NCBI RefSeq assembly: GCF_018130765.1
Contig: NZ_JAFCJZ010000019.1
Coordinates: 1-64,000 of the forward strand
Direction of reading: 5' to 3'
Source of the DNA: Bradyrhizobium iriomotense
Lineage (GTDB): Bacteria; Pseudomonadota; Alphaproteobacteria; Rhizobiales; Xanthobacteraceae
Length of the DNA: 64,000 nucleotides
Part shown: positions 33,869 through 41,436 of the stretch, piece after piece
Numbering within the stretch: position 1 is the stretch's first letter
How the letters are laid out: the number at the start of each line of letters is the position of its first letter
Program-made: the position numbers and the translations under genes
Notes under the pieces: model-generated
The model's input: only the letters and a program-made list of their open reading frames with translations
Told to the model about the DNA's origin: nothing
The model's database searches: none

Positions 33869-35239
33869 ATGGCGCGAGACCAGATCGATATGACGCCGCT
33901 GCAGTCACGTGACGAACTCGTCGCGTGGTTCGAGGCCGGCTGCAAGGACCCGTCCGAATTCCGCATGGGCACCGAGCACGAGAAGACCCCGTTCACGCTC
34001 GAAGGCCATCGTCCGGTGCCTTATGAGGGCGCGCGCGGCATCGGCGCGCTGCTCGAAGGCATGAAGCTCCTGCTCGGCTGGGAGCCGATCATGGAGAAGG
34101 GCAACATCATCGGCCTCTACGACGTCACCGGCGGCGGCGCGATCTCGCTCGAGCCGGGCGGACAGTTCGAGCTCTCCGGCGCGCCGGTCGAGAACGTGCA
34201 CCAGACCCAGAGCGAACTGATGGCGCACCTTGCCCAGGTGCGCGAGATCGCAACGCCGCTCGGCATCGGCTTCCTCGGTCTCGGCATGACGCCGTCCTGG
34301 TCGCGCTCCGACATCCCGGTGATGCCCAAGGGCCGCTACAAGATCATGACCAATTACATGCCGAAGGTCGGCCAGTACGGCCTCGACATGATGTACCGGA
34401 CCTGCACGGTGCAGACCAATCTCGACTTCTCCTCCGAAGCCGACATGGTCAAGAAGCTGCGCGTGTCGCTCGCGCTGCAGCCGGTCGCGACCGCCCTGTT
34501 CGCCAACTCGCCGTTCACCGAGGGCAAGCCGAACGGCTTCCTCTCCTTCCGCTCGGAGATCTGGCGCGACACCGACAATGCGCGCGCCGGCATGATGCCA
34601 TGGGCGTTCGAGGACGGCATGGGCTTCGAGCGCTATGTCGATTACGCGCTCGACGTGCCCATGTATTTCGTCAAGCGCGACGAGGAGTACATCGACGTCT
34701 CGGGCTCCTCGTTCCGCGCCTTCTTCGACGGCCGCAACAACAACCTTCCCGGCGAGCGCCCGACGCTGTCTGACTGGGCCAACCATCTCTCGACGATCTT
34801 CCCGGAAGTGCGGCTCAAGCGCTATCTCGAGATGCGCGGCTCCGACGGCGGACCGTGGGGGCGCCTGCCGGCGCTGCCGGCCTTCTGGGTCGGGCTGCTC
34901 TATGACGATGTGTCGCTCGATGCCGCCTGGGACATGGTGAAGCACTGGAGCGCGCATGAGCGTCAGGCCCTCCGCGACGACGTGCCGCGCTTCGGCTTCA
35001 AGTCGCGGATCAAGGACCGTTATCTGTTCGAGATCGCCAAGGAATGCCTCGTTCTGGCACATGCCGGCCTGCGCCGCCGCGGCCGGATCGACCAGCTCGG
35101 ACGCGACGAGACCCGGCATCTGGAGCCGCTCGACCGCATCATCGATTCCGGCCGGACGCCGGCCGAGGAAATGCTCGAGAAGTTCAACGGCCCATGGAAG
35201 GGCTCGGTGGAACCGGCTTACGCGGAATACGCGTTCTAA
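33869..35239 (+). CDS. gshA: Glutamate-cysteine ligase
   Basis: Makes gamma-glutamylcysteine, the first and limiting step of glutathione synthesis. The 456-residue protein belongs to the proteobacterial/plant-type GCS2 class: FRMGTEHEKTPFTLEGHRPV is the opening catalytic segment, followed by GGAISLEPGGQFELSGAPV, TCTVQTNLDFSSEADMV and LFANSPFTEGKPNGFLSFRS. A CEK-like redox pair cannot be judged here. It is 99 bases downstream of the MarR gene on the same strand. The nearness of a glutathione transferase suggests a shared role in thiol metabolism. Confidence 0.95.
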   Translation: MARDQIDMTPLQSRDELVAWFEAGCKDPSEFRMGTEHEKTPFTLEGHRPVPYEGARGIGALLEGMKLLLGWEPIMEKGNIIGLYDVTGGGAISLEPGGQFELSGAPVENVHQTQSELMAHLAQVREIATPLGIGFLGLGMTPSWSRSDIPVMPKGRYKIMTNYMPKVGQYGLDMMYRTCTVQTNLDFSSEADMVKKLRVSLALQPVATALFANSPFTEGKPNGFLSFRSEIWRDTDNARAGMMPWAFEDGMGFERYVDYALDVPMYFVKRDEEYIDVSGSSFRAFFDGRNNNLPGERPTLSDWANHLSTIFPEVRLKRYLEMRGSDGGPWGRLPALPAFWVGLLYDDVSLDAAWDMVKHWSAHERQALRDDVPRFGFKSRIKDRYLFEIAKECLVLAHAGLRRRGRIDQLGRDETRHLEPLDRIIDSGRTPAEEMLEKFNGPWKGSVEPAYAEYAF

Positions 35240-35351
35240 TTCGATACGCGACGACCAGGATTTAGGCCGTTCATCGCCCATACAGGTTTGCGGCGATCAA
35301 ATGATCGGCTGAAAAAACCTGAGCGTCGTCAATAACTCGAAAGCTGTTCCG

Positions 35352-35930
35352 ATGGGGAAGGGCCGCCTGTCCGGGGCCGTCATGGCAAGGGGCTTGGCAA
35401 GCGTCGTGGCATGCGTCACGCTGCTTTTGCTCGTGTTTGCGAGCGTGCCGGCGCGCGCCCAGACGGCATTCGACCGGCCCGGCGGCGACTATTTCAGCAC
35501 GCCGGTCACGTCGGGCGACCCCGAGGATTGTGCGCTGCTGTGCGAGCGCGACCGCAAGTGCCGCTCCTGGAGCTTCAGCTATCCCGACATCGATGGCGCC
35601 GCGGCGGTGTGCTGGCTCAAGAACACTGTGCCGCCGCGCGTGCCCGGCAGTTGCTGCATCTCCGGCGTCCGCGGCGCCGGCGTGATCGAGCCGCGCGTCG
35701 AAGGCGTGGAGACGTCGATCGACCGCCCCGGTGGCGATTTGCGCAATTTCGAGCTCAAGGACGGCGAAAGCGTAGAGGCCTGCAAGGCCGCCTGTACCGC
35801 CGACAACAAGTGCCGCGCCTTCACCTACGCCCGTCCCGGCTACACCGGGCGCGAAGCGCGCTGCTTCCTGAAAAAGGAAATCAAGCCGCCGCGCAGGAAG
35901 GCGGGATTCACCTCGGGCGTGGTGAGATAG
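35352..35930 (+). CDS. Exported protein with two PAN/Apple domains
   Basis: A 192-residue protein with a signal peptide (LASVVACVTLLLLVFASVPA, then RAQT). Two copies of a disulfide-rich PAN/Apple module follow: residues about 36-98 (FDRPGGDYFSTPV, DPEDCALLCERDRKCRSWSF) and about 115-180 (IDRPGGDLRNFEL, VEACKAACTADNKCRAFTYA). The regular Cys pattern is intact in both. PAN modules bind proteins or sugars; the ligand is unknown. A GGGGAAGG-type purine run overlaps the first codons, so the ATG at 35388 is an alternative start. It appears to be transcribed alone. Confidence 0.85.
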   Translation: MGKGRLSGAVMARGLASVVACVTLLLLVFASVPARAQTAFDRPGGDYFSTPVTSGDPEDCALLCERDRKCRSWSFSYPDIDGAAAVCWLKNTVPPRVPGSCCISGVRGAGVIEPRVEGVETSIDRPGGDLRNFELKDGESVEACKAACTADNKCRAFTYARPGYTGREARCFLKKEIKPPRRKAGFTSGVVR

Positions 35931-35939
35931 GCAGGGTGC

Positions 35940-36055
35940 CGTAGGGTGGGTTAGCTGTGCGGCTGCGCGAAGCGCAGTCCGCGCCGCGTAACCCACCTCT
36001 TCTGTCTCCGCGGAGATAAACAGTGGTGGATTACGCTTCGCTAATCCACCCTACG
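35940..36055. repeat. CGTAGGGTGG-type palindromic repeat
   Basis: Outer arms CGTAGGGTGG and CCACCCTACG, with inner GGGTTAG, CGCGTAACCCACC and GATTACGCTTCGCTAATC pairs. It fills the gap between the convergent PAN-domain and nucleotidyltransferase genes. A fragment (GCGCACCCTACGATCTAC) is found near 36692-36709, between nucleotidyltransferase and lepB. Confidence 0.8.
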
Positions 36056-36060
36056 AGATC

Positions 36061-36627
36061 TCACTCCGCCGCGATCACCGTGAGCTCCGGCCATAGTGCC
36101 TTCCATCGCGCGGCCTTCATCGCGTAATTGGCCGCGGAAAAATTCAGTGCACGATTGGGCCGCACGATCAATCTTGCGACGTCGTCGAACCCGTGCGGCG
36201 CATAGACGTCGAAATCCCCGCCCGTGGGTTGGATACCGAACTGCGTGTTCTCCGTGAGGAAGCGGTCGATGCCGTCGGTTGAGCGCGTTAACGGCGGATA
36301 GGGCAGGCCGTGCTTGCCGGGGTACCACAGATGTACGCGCGCCTGGTTGCGGATCTCGACCTTGGTGCCGAGATGCGCCAGGCGCGCCTGCAGCTTGCGG
36401 ATCACGGCGTCCTCCGCCTCCCATGACGTGTCGGAGTCGAAATAGAAGACATCGTAATCGGCGATGCCGTGATCGATGGCGCGGCCCGTGAGCGCGTTCC
36501 ACACCGTCTGCACCAGGCAACCTGCGACCAGCCAGGCGTCGGGAAGGGCGAGATGCGCGAGCTCGTCGATGATCGCTGCGTTGACCGGATTGCGCAGGGC
36601 GAGAGCGAGAAATTCGTCGTGGGTCAT
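36061..36627 (-). CDS. Nucleotidyltransferase family protein (COG3575-like)
   Basis: A 188-residue protein. LPDAWLVAGCLVQTVWNALTG is followed by GIADYDVFYFDSD, which holds the paired acidic residues (DYD) typical of the nucleotidyltransferase-fold active site. EIRNQARVHLWYPGKHG and TGGDFDVYAPHGFDDVARL match the conserved YpfI/COG3575-type family. The substrate is unknown. ATG at 36627 is chosen; a long open frame upstream overlaps lepB out of register and is not protein-like. It lies 88 bases downstream of lepB. Confidence 0.85.
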   Translation of the reverse strand: MTHDEFLALALRNPVNAAIIDELAHLALPDAWLVAGCLVQTVWNALTGRAIDHGIADYDVFYFDSDTSWEAEDAVIRKLQARLAHLGTKVEIRNQARVHLWYPGKHGLPYPPLTRSTDGIDRFLTENTQFGIQPTGGDFDVYAPHGFDDVARLIVRPNRALNFSAANYAMKAARWKALWPELTVIAAE

Positions 36628-36715
36628 CGGAAATCGTACGGTGAGCAACGCGGTCGCCGGAGCTCGACGAGCGAAGGCGGACGCGCCTTTGCGCACCCTA
36701 CGATCTACGATTCCG

Positions 36716-37492
36716 TCAATGCACCGCGGTGAAGAACCGCGCGAGCCGGAAACCGGACAGCCAGGTCCATACCGGCTGACTGCGCATGCCAAGATCCCAG
36801 GAGCCGACCACGGCGTCGGCGCGCCCGATCAGATTGTCGACCGGCAGGAGCCCGACGCCGCCGGAGCGCAGCGGCACGCGGCTGTCGGCGGAGTTGTCCC
36901 TGTTGTCGCCGAGCACAAAGAGATGGCCAGGCGGCACCGTCACCTCGGGAGTGTTGTCGAGCGGGCCGTTGTCGCGCATCTTGAAGATCAGGTGCGAGAC
37001 GCCATTCGGCAGCGTCTCGACGTAGCGATAGGCGGGCTCGCTGCCGCCATTGTCGTCCTCGGCAGAGCCGACGCCGTCAGGCTTCAACTCGGCGGGGCGG
37101 TCATTGATGAAGAGCTGGCCCTGTCGCATCTGGATGCGGTCGCCGGGCAGGCCGACGACGCGCTTGACCCAGGCCTGCGAGCGATCGCCGGGCCAACGGA
37201 ACACCACGACGTCACCCTGCTTCGGCGTCTCCGCGAAGACGCGGCCGCTCTCGGGCAGGTTGATCTGGATCGGCAGCGACGAGGTGCCGTAGCCATAGGG
37301 GAATTTCGAGGCGAGCAGCGCGTCGCCGATCAGCAGCGTCGGCTCCATCGAGCCCGACGGCACGTAGAACGGCTCGGCGAGCGCGCCCTTGGCGATGAAC
37401 ACCGCGGCAACGATGCCGGCGAGCTGAACGATCTGCCCACCCCAGCCGCTGCTCTTGCGCTTGGCGGGGACGGTTACCTTCTCGACACTCAT
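36716..37492 (-). CDS. lepB: Signal peptidase I
   Basis: Cleaves signal peptides from exported proteins at the outer face of the inner membrane. In the 258-residue protein the single N-terminal membrane segment is about residues 20-37 (QIVQLAGIVAAVFIAKGALA). The catalytic serine is Ser48 in VPSGSMEPTLLIGD and the general-base lysine is Lys110 in WVKRVVGLPGDRIQ. The C-terminal box GHLFVLGDNRDNSADSR is also intact. Its ATG overlaps the tldD stop by four bases, so the two are coupled. Confidence 0.95.
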   Translation of the reverse strand: MSVEKVTVPAKRKSSGWGGQIVQLAGIVAAVFIAKGALAEPFYVPSGSMEPTLLIGDALLASKFPYGYGTSSLPIQINLPESGRVFAETPKQGDVVVFRWPGDRSQAWVKRVVGLPGDRIQMRQGQLFINDRPAELKPDGVGSAEDDNGGSEPAYRYVETLPNGVSHLIFKMRDNGPLDNTPEVTVPPGHLFVLGDNRDNSADSRVPLRSGGVGLLPVDNLIGRADAVVGSWDLGMRSQPVWTWLSGFRLARFFTAVH

Positions 37493-38916
37493 GCGCCTGT
37501 TCCACCCACGGTGATGCGTTCCATCAGAAGCGACGGCTGGCCGACGCCAACAGGCACGCCCTGACCGTTCTTGCCGCAGGTGCCGATGCCGGTATCGAGC
37601 GCGAGGTCGTTACCGATCATGCGGATGCGATGCAAATCGGTCGGCCCGTTGCCGATCAGCATCGCGCCCTTCAGCGGCGCGCCGATCTTGCCGTTCTCGA
37701 TCTTGTAAGCCTCGGTGCACTGGAACACGTATTTGCCCGAGGTGATGTCGACCTGGCCGCCGCCGAAATTCGCGGCGAAGACGCCGTTCTTGACGGAGGC
37801 GAGGATTTCGGCCGGATCGCGGTCGCCCGCGAGCATGTAGGTGTTGGTCATGCGCGGCATCGGCACGTGGGCGTAGCCCTGGCGGCGGCCGTTGCCGGTC
37901 GGCTTCATGTTCATCAGGCGAGCGTTCTGGCGGTCCTGCATGTAGCCGACCAGGATGCCGTCCTCGATCAGCACGGTGCGGTTGGTCGGCGTGCCCTCGT
38001 CGTCGATCGACAGCGAGCCGCGGCGCGAGGCAATGGTGCCGTCGTCGACCACGGTGACGCCCTTGGCCGCGACCTGCTGGCCCATCAGGCCGGCGAACGC
38101 AGAGGTCTTCTTGCGGTTGAAGTCGCCTTCGAGGCCATGGCCGACCGCTTCATGCAGCATCACGCCGGGCCAGCCGGCGCCAAGCACCACGTCCATCTCG
38201 CCGGCGGGGGCCGGAATCGATTCCAGATTGACCAGGGCCTCACGCAGCGCGCCGTCGGCGGCGTCGCGCCAGTTCTTGCTCTCGATGAATTCGGCATAGC
38301 CGGCGCGGCCGCCATAGCCCTTGCTGCCGCTCTCCTGGCGGTCGCCCTGGCCGGCGACGACGGAGACGTTGACGCGCACCAGCGGACGGATGTCGCGATA
38401 GCTCTCGCCGTCGGGCCGCAGGATCTCGACGACCTGCCAGGTCGCGCCGAGGCTCACGCTGACCTGCCGCACCCGCGGATCCTTGTCGCGCAAGTATGCG
38501 TCGATCTCGGCGAGCAGCTTGACCTTGGTCTCGAAGCCCGGCGCATCCAGCGGATTGTCGTCACTATAAAGCCGCACGTTGGTATGCGCCGGCGGAGCCG
38601 CGAAGCTGCCGGAATAGCCGCCGCGCACGGCCGCGACCGCGTCGGCGGCGCGAATCAGCGCCGGCAGCGAGACGTCGGAGGAGTGCGCGTAACCGACCGC
38701 GTCGTCCTTGACGGCGCGAAGCCCAAAACCCTGCGAGGTGTCGTAGGTCGCCTGCTTCAGCCGCCCATTGTCGAACATCAGCGCTTCGGTCTGGCTGTAT
38801 TCCAGGAACAGTTCGCCGTCGTCGGCGCCGGCGAGCCCGCGCGCAACCTCGTTGCGAACCTGGTCGCGGTCGAGATTGGCACGGTCGAGCAGGGAGGTTG
38901 TGGCGGGGTTGGTCAT
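37489..38916 (-). CDS. tldD: Metalloprotease TldD
   Basis: A zinc protease that, as a TldD/TldE heterodimer, cleaves peptides and matures some modified peptides. The 475-residue protein has the metal motif MLHEAVGHGLEGDF (HExxxH) near residue 260, and DNGRLKQATYDTSQGFGLRA at the start and TGNGRRQGYAHVPMPRMTN in the C-terminal barrel are characteristic. GIGTCGKNGQGVPVGVGQPS near the C terminus is the usual ending. The TldE partner is not in the window. The stop overlaps lepB. Confidence 0.95.
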   Translation of the reverse strand: MTNPATTSLLDRANLDRDQVRNEVARGLAGADDGELFLEYSQTEALMFDNGRLKQATYDTSQGFGLRAVKDDAVGYAHSSDVSLPALIRAADAVAAVRGGYSGSFAAPPAHTNVRLYSDDNPLDAPGFETKVKLLAEIDAYLRDKDPRVRQVSVSLGATWQVVEILRPDGESYRDIRPLVRVNVSVVAGQGDRQESGSKGYGGRAGYAEFIESKNWRDAADGALREALVNLESIPAPAGEMDVVLGAGWPGVMLHEAVGHGLEGDFNRKKTSAFAGLMGQQVAAKGVTVVDDGTIASRRGSLSIDDEGTPTNRTVLIEDGILVGYMQDRQNARLMNMKPTGNGRRQGYAHVPMPRMTNTYMLAGDRDPAEILASVKNGVFAANFGGGQVDITSGKYVFQCTEAYKIENGKIGAPLKGAMLIGNGPTDLHRIRMIGNDLALDTGIGTCGKNGQGVPVGVGQPSLLMERITVGGTGA

Positions 38917-39005
38917 CGATCACCCATTGTCGGAGAGATGTCGGGCAAGATAATGGCTTCGGGACCGTTCGGCGAGAGGGCGGTGCGTCACATTACCGAA
39001 ACGAC

Positions 39006-39494
39006 ATGATTGAAATCATTGCCATATCCGAAGCGCAGATCGAAAGCTTCCATCGCGCGCTCGACACCGTTGCGCGGGAGCGGCGCTATCTGGCCTTTCT
39101 CGAGGCGCCTCCGCTGGAGGCGACGCGCAGCTTCGTCCTCGACATGATCGCGCAGGGGAATCCGCAATTTGTTGCGCTTTCCGGCGGCGACGTCGTCGGC
39201 TGGTGCGATATCAGGCGCCATCCGCGGCCGATCTACGCCCATGCCGGCATCCTCGGGATGGGCCTCTTGCAGCCGTTTCGAGGCCAGGGGCTCGGAACGC
39301 GGCTGATCACGACGACGCTCGCCGCCGCGCGGGCCGCCGGCCTGTCGCGGGTCGAACTGTCCGTTCGCGAGGACAATCGGAGCGCGATCGCGCTCTACAT
39401 GAGGGTCGGCTTTGCCGTCGAGGGATTGTCACGCAACGCGGTCAGGATCGACGGCGTGTATGAGAGCGTGATCCAGATGGCGGTGCTGTTCTAG
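39006..39494 (+). CDS. GNAT family N-acetyltransferase
   Basis: A 162-residue acyl-CoA-dependent transferase. The acetyl-CoA loop is in the GMGLLQPFRGQGLGTRLI segment (QxxGxG type), and the second signature is VREDNRSAIALYMRVGFAVE. These are the RimI-like features of the GNAT fold. The acceptor is unknown. ATG at 39006 is chosen; an open upstream frame overlaps the tldD promoter region and is not family-like. It is divergent from tldD and convergent with the IalB gene. Confidence 0.9.
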   Translation: MIEIIAISEAQIESFHRALDTVARERRYLAFLEAPPLEATRSFVLDMIAQGNPQFVALSGGDVVGWCDIRRHPRPIYAHAGILGMGLLQPFRGQGLGTRLITTTLAAARAAGLSRVELSVREDNRSAIALYMRVGFAVEGLSRNAVRIDGVYESVIQMAVLF

Positions 39495-39527
39495 GGCGCG
39501 ACGGCGTCGCTGTTCGACCCCGACTAC

Positions 39528-40061
39528 CTACGGCAGCTTGTCGTAGCCTTCGCCGAGCCCGTTCAGGCTGAGCGGGAAGCCGATGCCTTCTTCCGGCGTC
39601 TCGAAGATGATGAAGGTCGCGGTCTTGGCGCTGCGGAGCTGGCCGAGCAGCTTGTCGTCCATGACGACCTCGGCGACGCAGCCATTGGGCAGGCAGCGCA
39701 CGAAGCCGGCGCGGCCGACGTCCTGATTGTCGAGCTTGAGGCCGAGGCCGGAGGGCAGGAGGACGCCGAGCGGGGCGACCACCCGCATCAGGCGACTTTT
39801 CTGGTCGGCGGTCTTGAGCACGATCACGGTCAGGCCGGCATTGGAGCGGTCCTCCGCCACCACGCTCTGGATCAGGGCGCATTGCTCGGTCTGCGCGCCC
39901 GGCGGGGTGTCGCAGCGGATCTGCCAGTCGCCATGGACGGAGCGCACCGCGCCCTGCGCATGGGCAAGGCCCGGAAGTGCCAGGAGAACGACCGCAGCCA
40001 GCAGGGCCGCCAGCGCCGTGAGGCCGTCAGCCTGCCTTGCCATGCATCTCGAAAGCCCCAT
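39528..40061 (-). CDS. Invasion-associated locus B (IalB) family protein
   Basis: An exported 177-residue protein. The signal peptide (LTALAALLAAVVLLALPGLA, then HAQ) is followed by VHGDWQIRCDTPPGAQTEQC, the IalB domain opening, and later by KTADQKSRLMRVVAPLGVLL, GRAGFVRCLPNGCVAEVVMD and LSLNGLGEGYDKL. IalB was named for Bartonella erythrocyte invasion, but the family is widespread in harmless alphaproteobacteria and its function is unknown. ATG at 40061 has GAGGGA about nine bases upstream; ATG at 40043 is possible. It is divergent from coxB. Confidence 0.88.
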   Translation of the reverse strand: MGLSRCMARQADGLTALAALLAAVVLLALPGLAHAQGAVRSVHGDWQIRCDTPPGAQTEQCALIQSVVAEDRSNAGLTVIVLKTADQKSRLMRVVAPLGVLLPSGLGLKLDNQDVGRAGFVRCLPNGCVAEVVMDDKLLGQLRSAKTATFIIFETPEEGIGFPLSLNGLGEGYDKLP

Positions 40062-40508
40062 CGGGGTCGGTCCCTCTGCTCGCTTGGGTCGCTTGCGCGG
40101 GTGGACTGATACGGAAATGACGGCGTCTTGAAGGCAATTCCCAAGCAAATTCCGCGCCGCCGAGGCCGCCACCGCCGGCACGAATCAGGTTCCTGTGCGG
40201 CCGTTCGCAAGTGCCTACAGCGGGCAATTCCGCTGTCAAGCCGCGGCATCCCGGGAAACGGTATTTTTGTCTGATGTTACTAGGAAATATCTTGCGGGTG
40301 ATCGCTGGCAGAGGGGGCGCAAGACTGCATTGCGATAGATCAAGAATTATGGTTTGAGAAGCTTGATTTCGGCGTTCTAGCGATCTGGCCCCAATTCCTC
40401 TTAGAGGTATTCTTGAGCGGCGGTTTGTCAGACGGACGGATCGAATAAGCGTTTCCCGGAAACAGGGGAATGCACTTGGGGTGATTTCGTAAGGGGAGCG
40501 CGAACGGC
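40062..40508. other. 447-base intergenic region upstream of coxB
   Basis: No protein-like ORF was seen. It must hold the IalB promoter on one side and the cox operon promoter on the other. A FixK/FNR-like box is at 40330-40343. AAGGGGAG at about 40491-40498 is the likely coxB ribosome site. Local AT content is higher than in the genes (for example TTACTAGGAAATATC near 40275). Confidence 0.6.
40330..40343. promoter_or_regulatory. Candidate FixK/FNR-type box upstream of the cox operon
   Basis: TTGC-GATAGA-TCAA fits the Bradyrhizobium FixK2 consensus TTG(A/C)-N6-(T/G)CAA exactly. It lies 165 bases before the coxB ATG, which is compatible with activation only if the transcription start is about 40 bases downstream of its centre, or with repression otherwise. 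There is no mapped start. One match of this degenerate 14-mer in an upstream region can happen by chance. Confidence 0.45.
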
Positions 40509-41348
40509 ATGAGGATGTCGATGGGCCGGGTAGGCCGGCATTTGCTGGGATTGGCCGTTGCTGGCCTGACGCTGGCGACGGGCGGCGCGGCTTTTGCCGA
40601 GCTAGGGCAGCCAGCGCCGTGGGAGTGGACGCTCCAGCAGTCCGGCTCGCCGGTGATGGACAATATCGTCTGGTTCCACAACTTCCTGTTTGTGCTGATC
40701 GCCCTGATCACGCTGTTCGTCCTGGCGCTGCTGATCGTCGTGGTCATCAAGTTCAACGCGAAGGCCAATCCGGTGCCGTCGCGGACCACCCACAACACGC
40801 TGATCGAGGTGGTGTGGACCCTGGTTCCCGTGCTGATCCTGGTCGGCATCGCGGTGCCGTCGTTCCGCCTCCTGTTCCTGGAGCTCGACATTCCGAAGGC
40901 GGATCTGACGGTGAAGGCGACGGGCAAGCAGTGGTACTGGTCGTATGCCTACCCTGATAACGGCAAGTTCGAGTTCGACTCGCTGATGGCCCAGGACAAG
41001 CAGCCCCGCCTGCTCGGCGTCGACAACGAGATGGTGGTGCCGGTCAACAAGGTGATTCGTGTCCAGGTCACCGGCGCAGACGTCATCCACGCCTATGCGC
41101 TGCCGGCTTTCGGCGTCAAGATCGACGCCATCCCGGGCCGGCTGAACGAGACCTGGTTCAAGGCCACCAAGACCGGCATGTATTACGGTCAGTGCTCTGA
41201 ACTTTGCGGCAAGGATCACGCCTTCATGCCGATCGCGATCCGCGTGGTCAGCGACCAGGAGTTCGCCTCCTGGGTCGAGACGGCGAAGAAGAAGTTCGCC
41301 AGCGGCGGCACCAGCACCTACGCCTCCGCGGCCGGCCCGACGCAGTAA
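40509..41348 (+). CDS. coxB: Cytochrome c oxidase subunit II
   Basis: Carries the CuA centre that takes electrons from cytochrome c in the aa3-type oxidase. The 279-residue protein has a signal (LGLAVAGLTLATGGAAFA) and two transmembrane helices at about 50-75 and 95-117 (TLIEVVWTLVPVLILVGIAV). The electron entry region KQWYWSYAYPD and the CuA site YGQCSELCGKDHAFMP (two Cys, His, Met) with the upstream His in DVIHAYALPAFGVK are intact. It is the first gene of a colinear eight-gene cox cluster; an 88-base gap precedes coxA. Confidence 0.97.
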   Translation: MRMSMGRVGRHLLGLAVAGLTLATGGAAFAELGQPAPWEWTLQQSGSPVMDNIVWFHNFLFVLIALITLFVLALLIVVVIKFNAKANPVPSRTTHNTLIEVVWTLVPVLILVGIAVPSFRLLFLELDIPKADLTVKATGKQWYWSYAYPDNGKFEFDSLMAQDKQPRLLGVDNEMVVPVNKVIRVQVTGADVIHAYALPAFGVKIDAIPGRLNETWFKATKTGMYYGQCSELCGKDHAFMPIAIRVVSDQEFASWVETAKKKFASGGTSTYASAAGPTQ

Positions 41349-41436
41349 GCGCCGGGCAAGGCTCGAGGGGACTGAAAGCGAGATAAAAGGGCGGGACCTC
41401 CAAAGGTCCGATTGGGACGCAAGGCAGGATTTGAAA

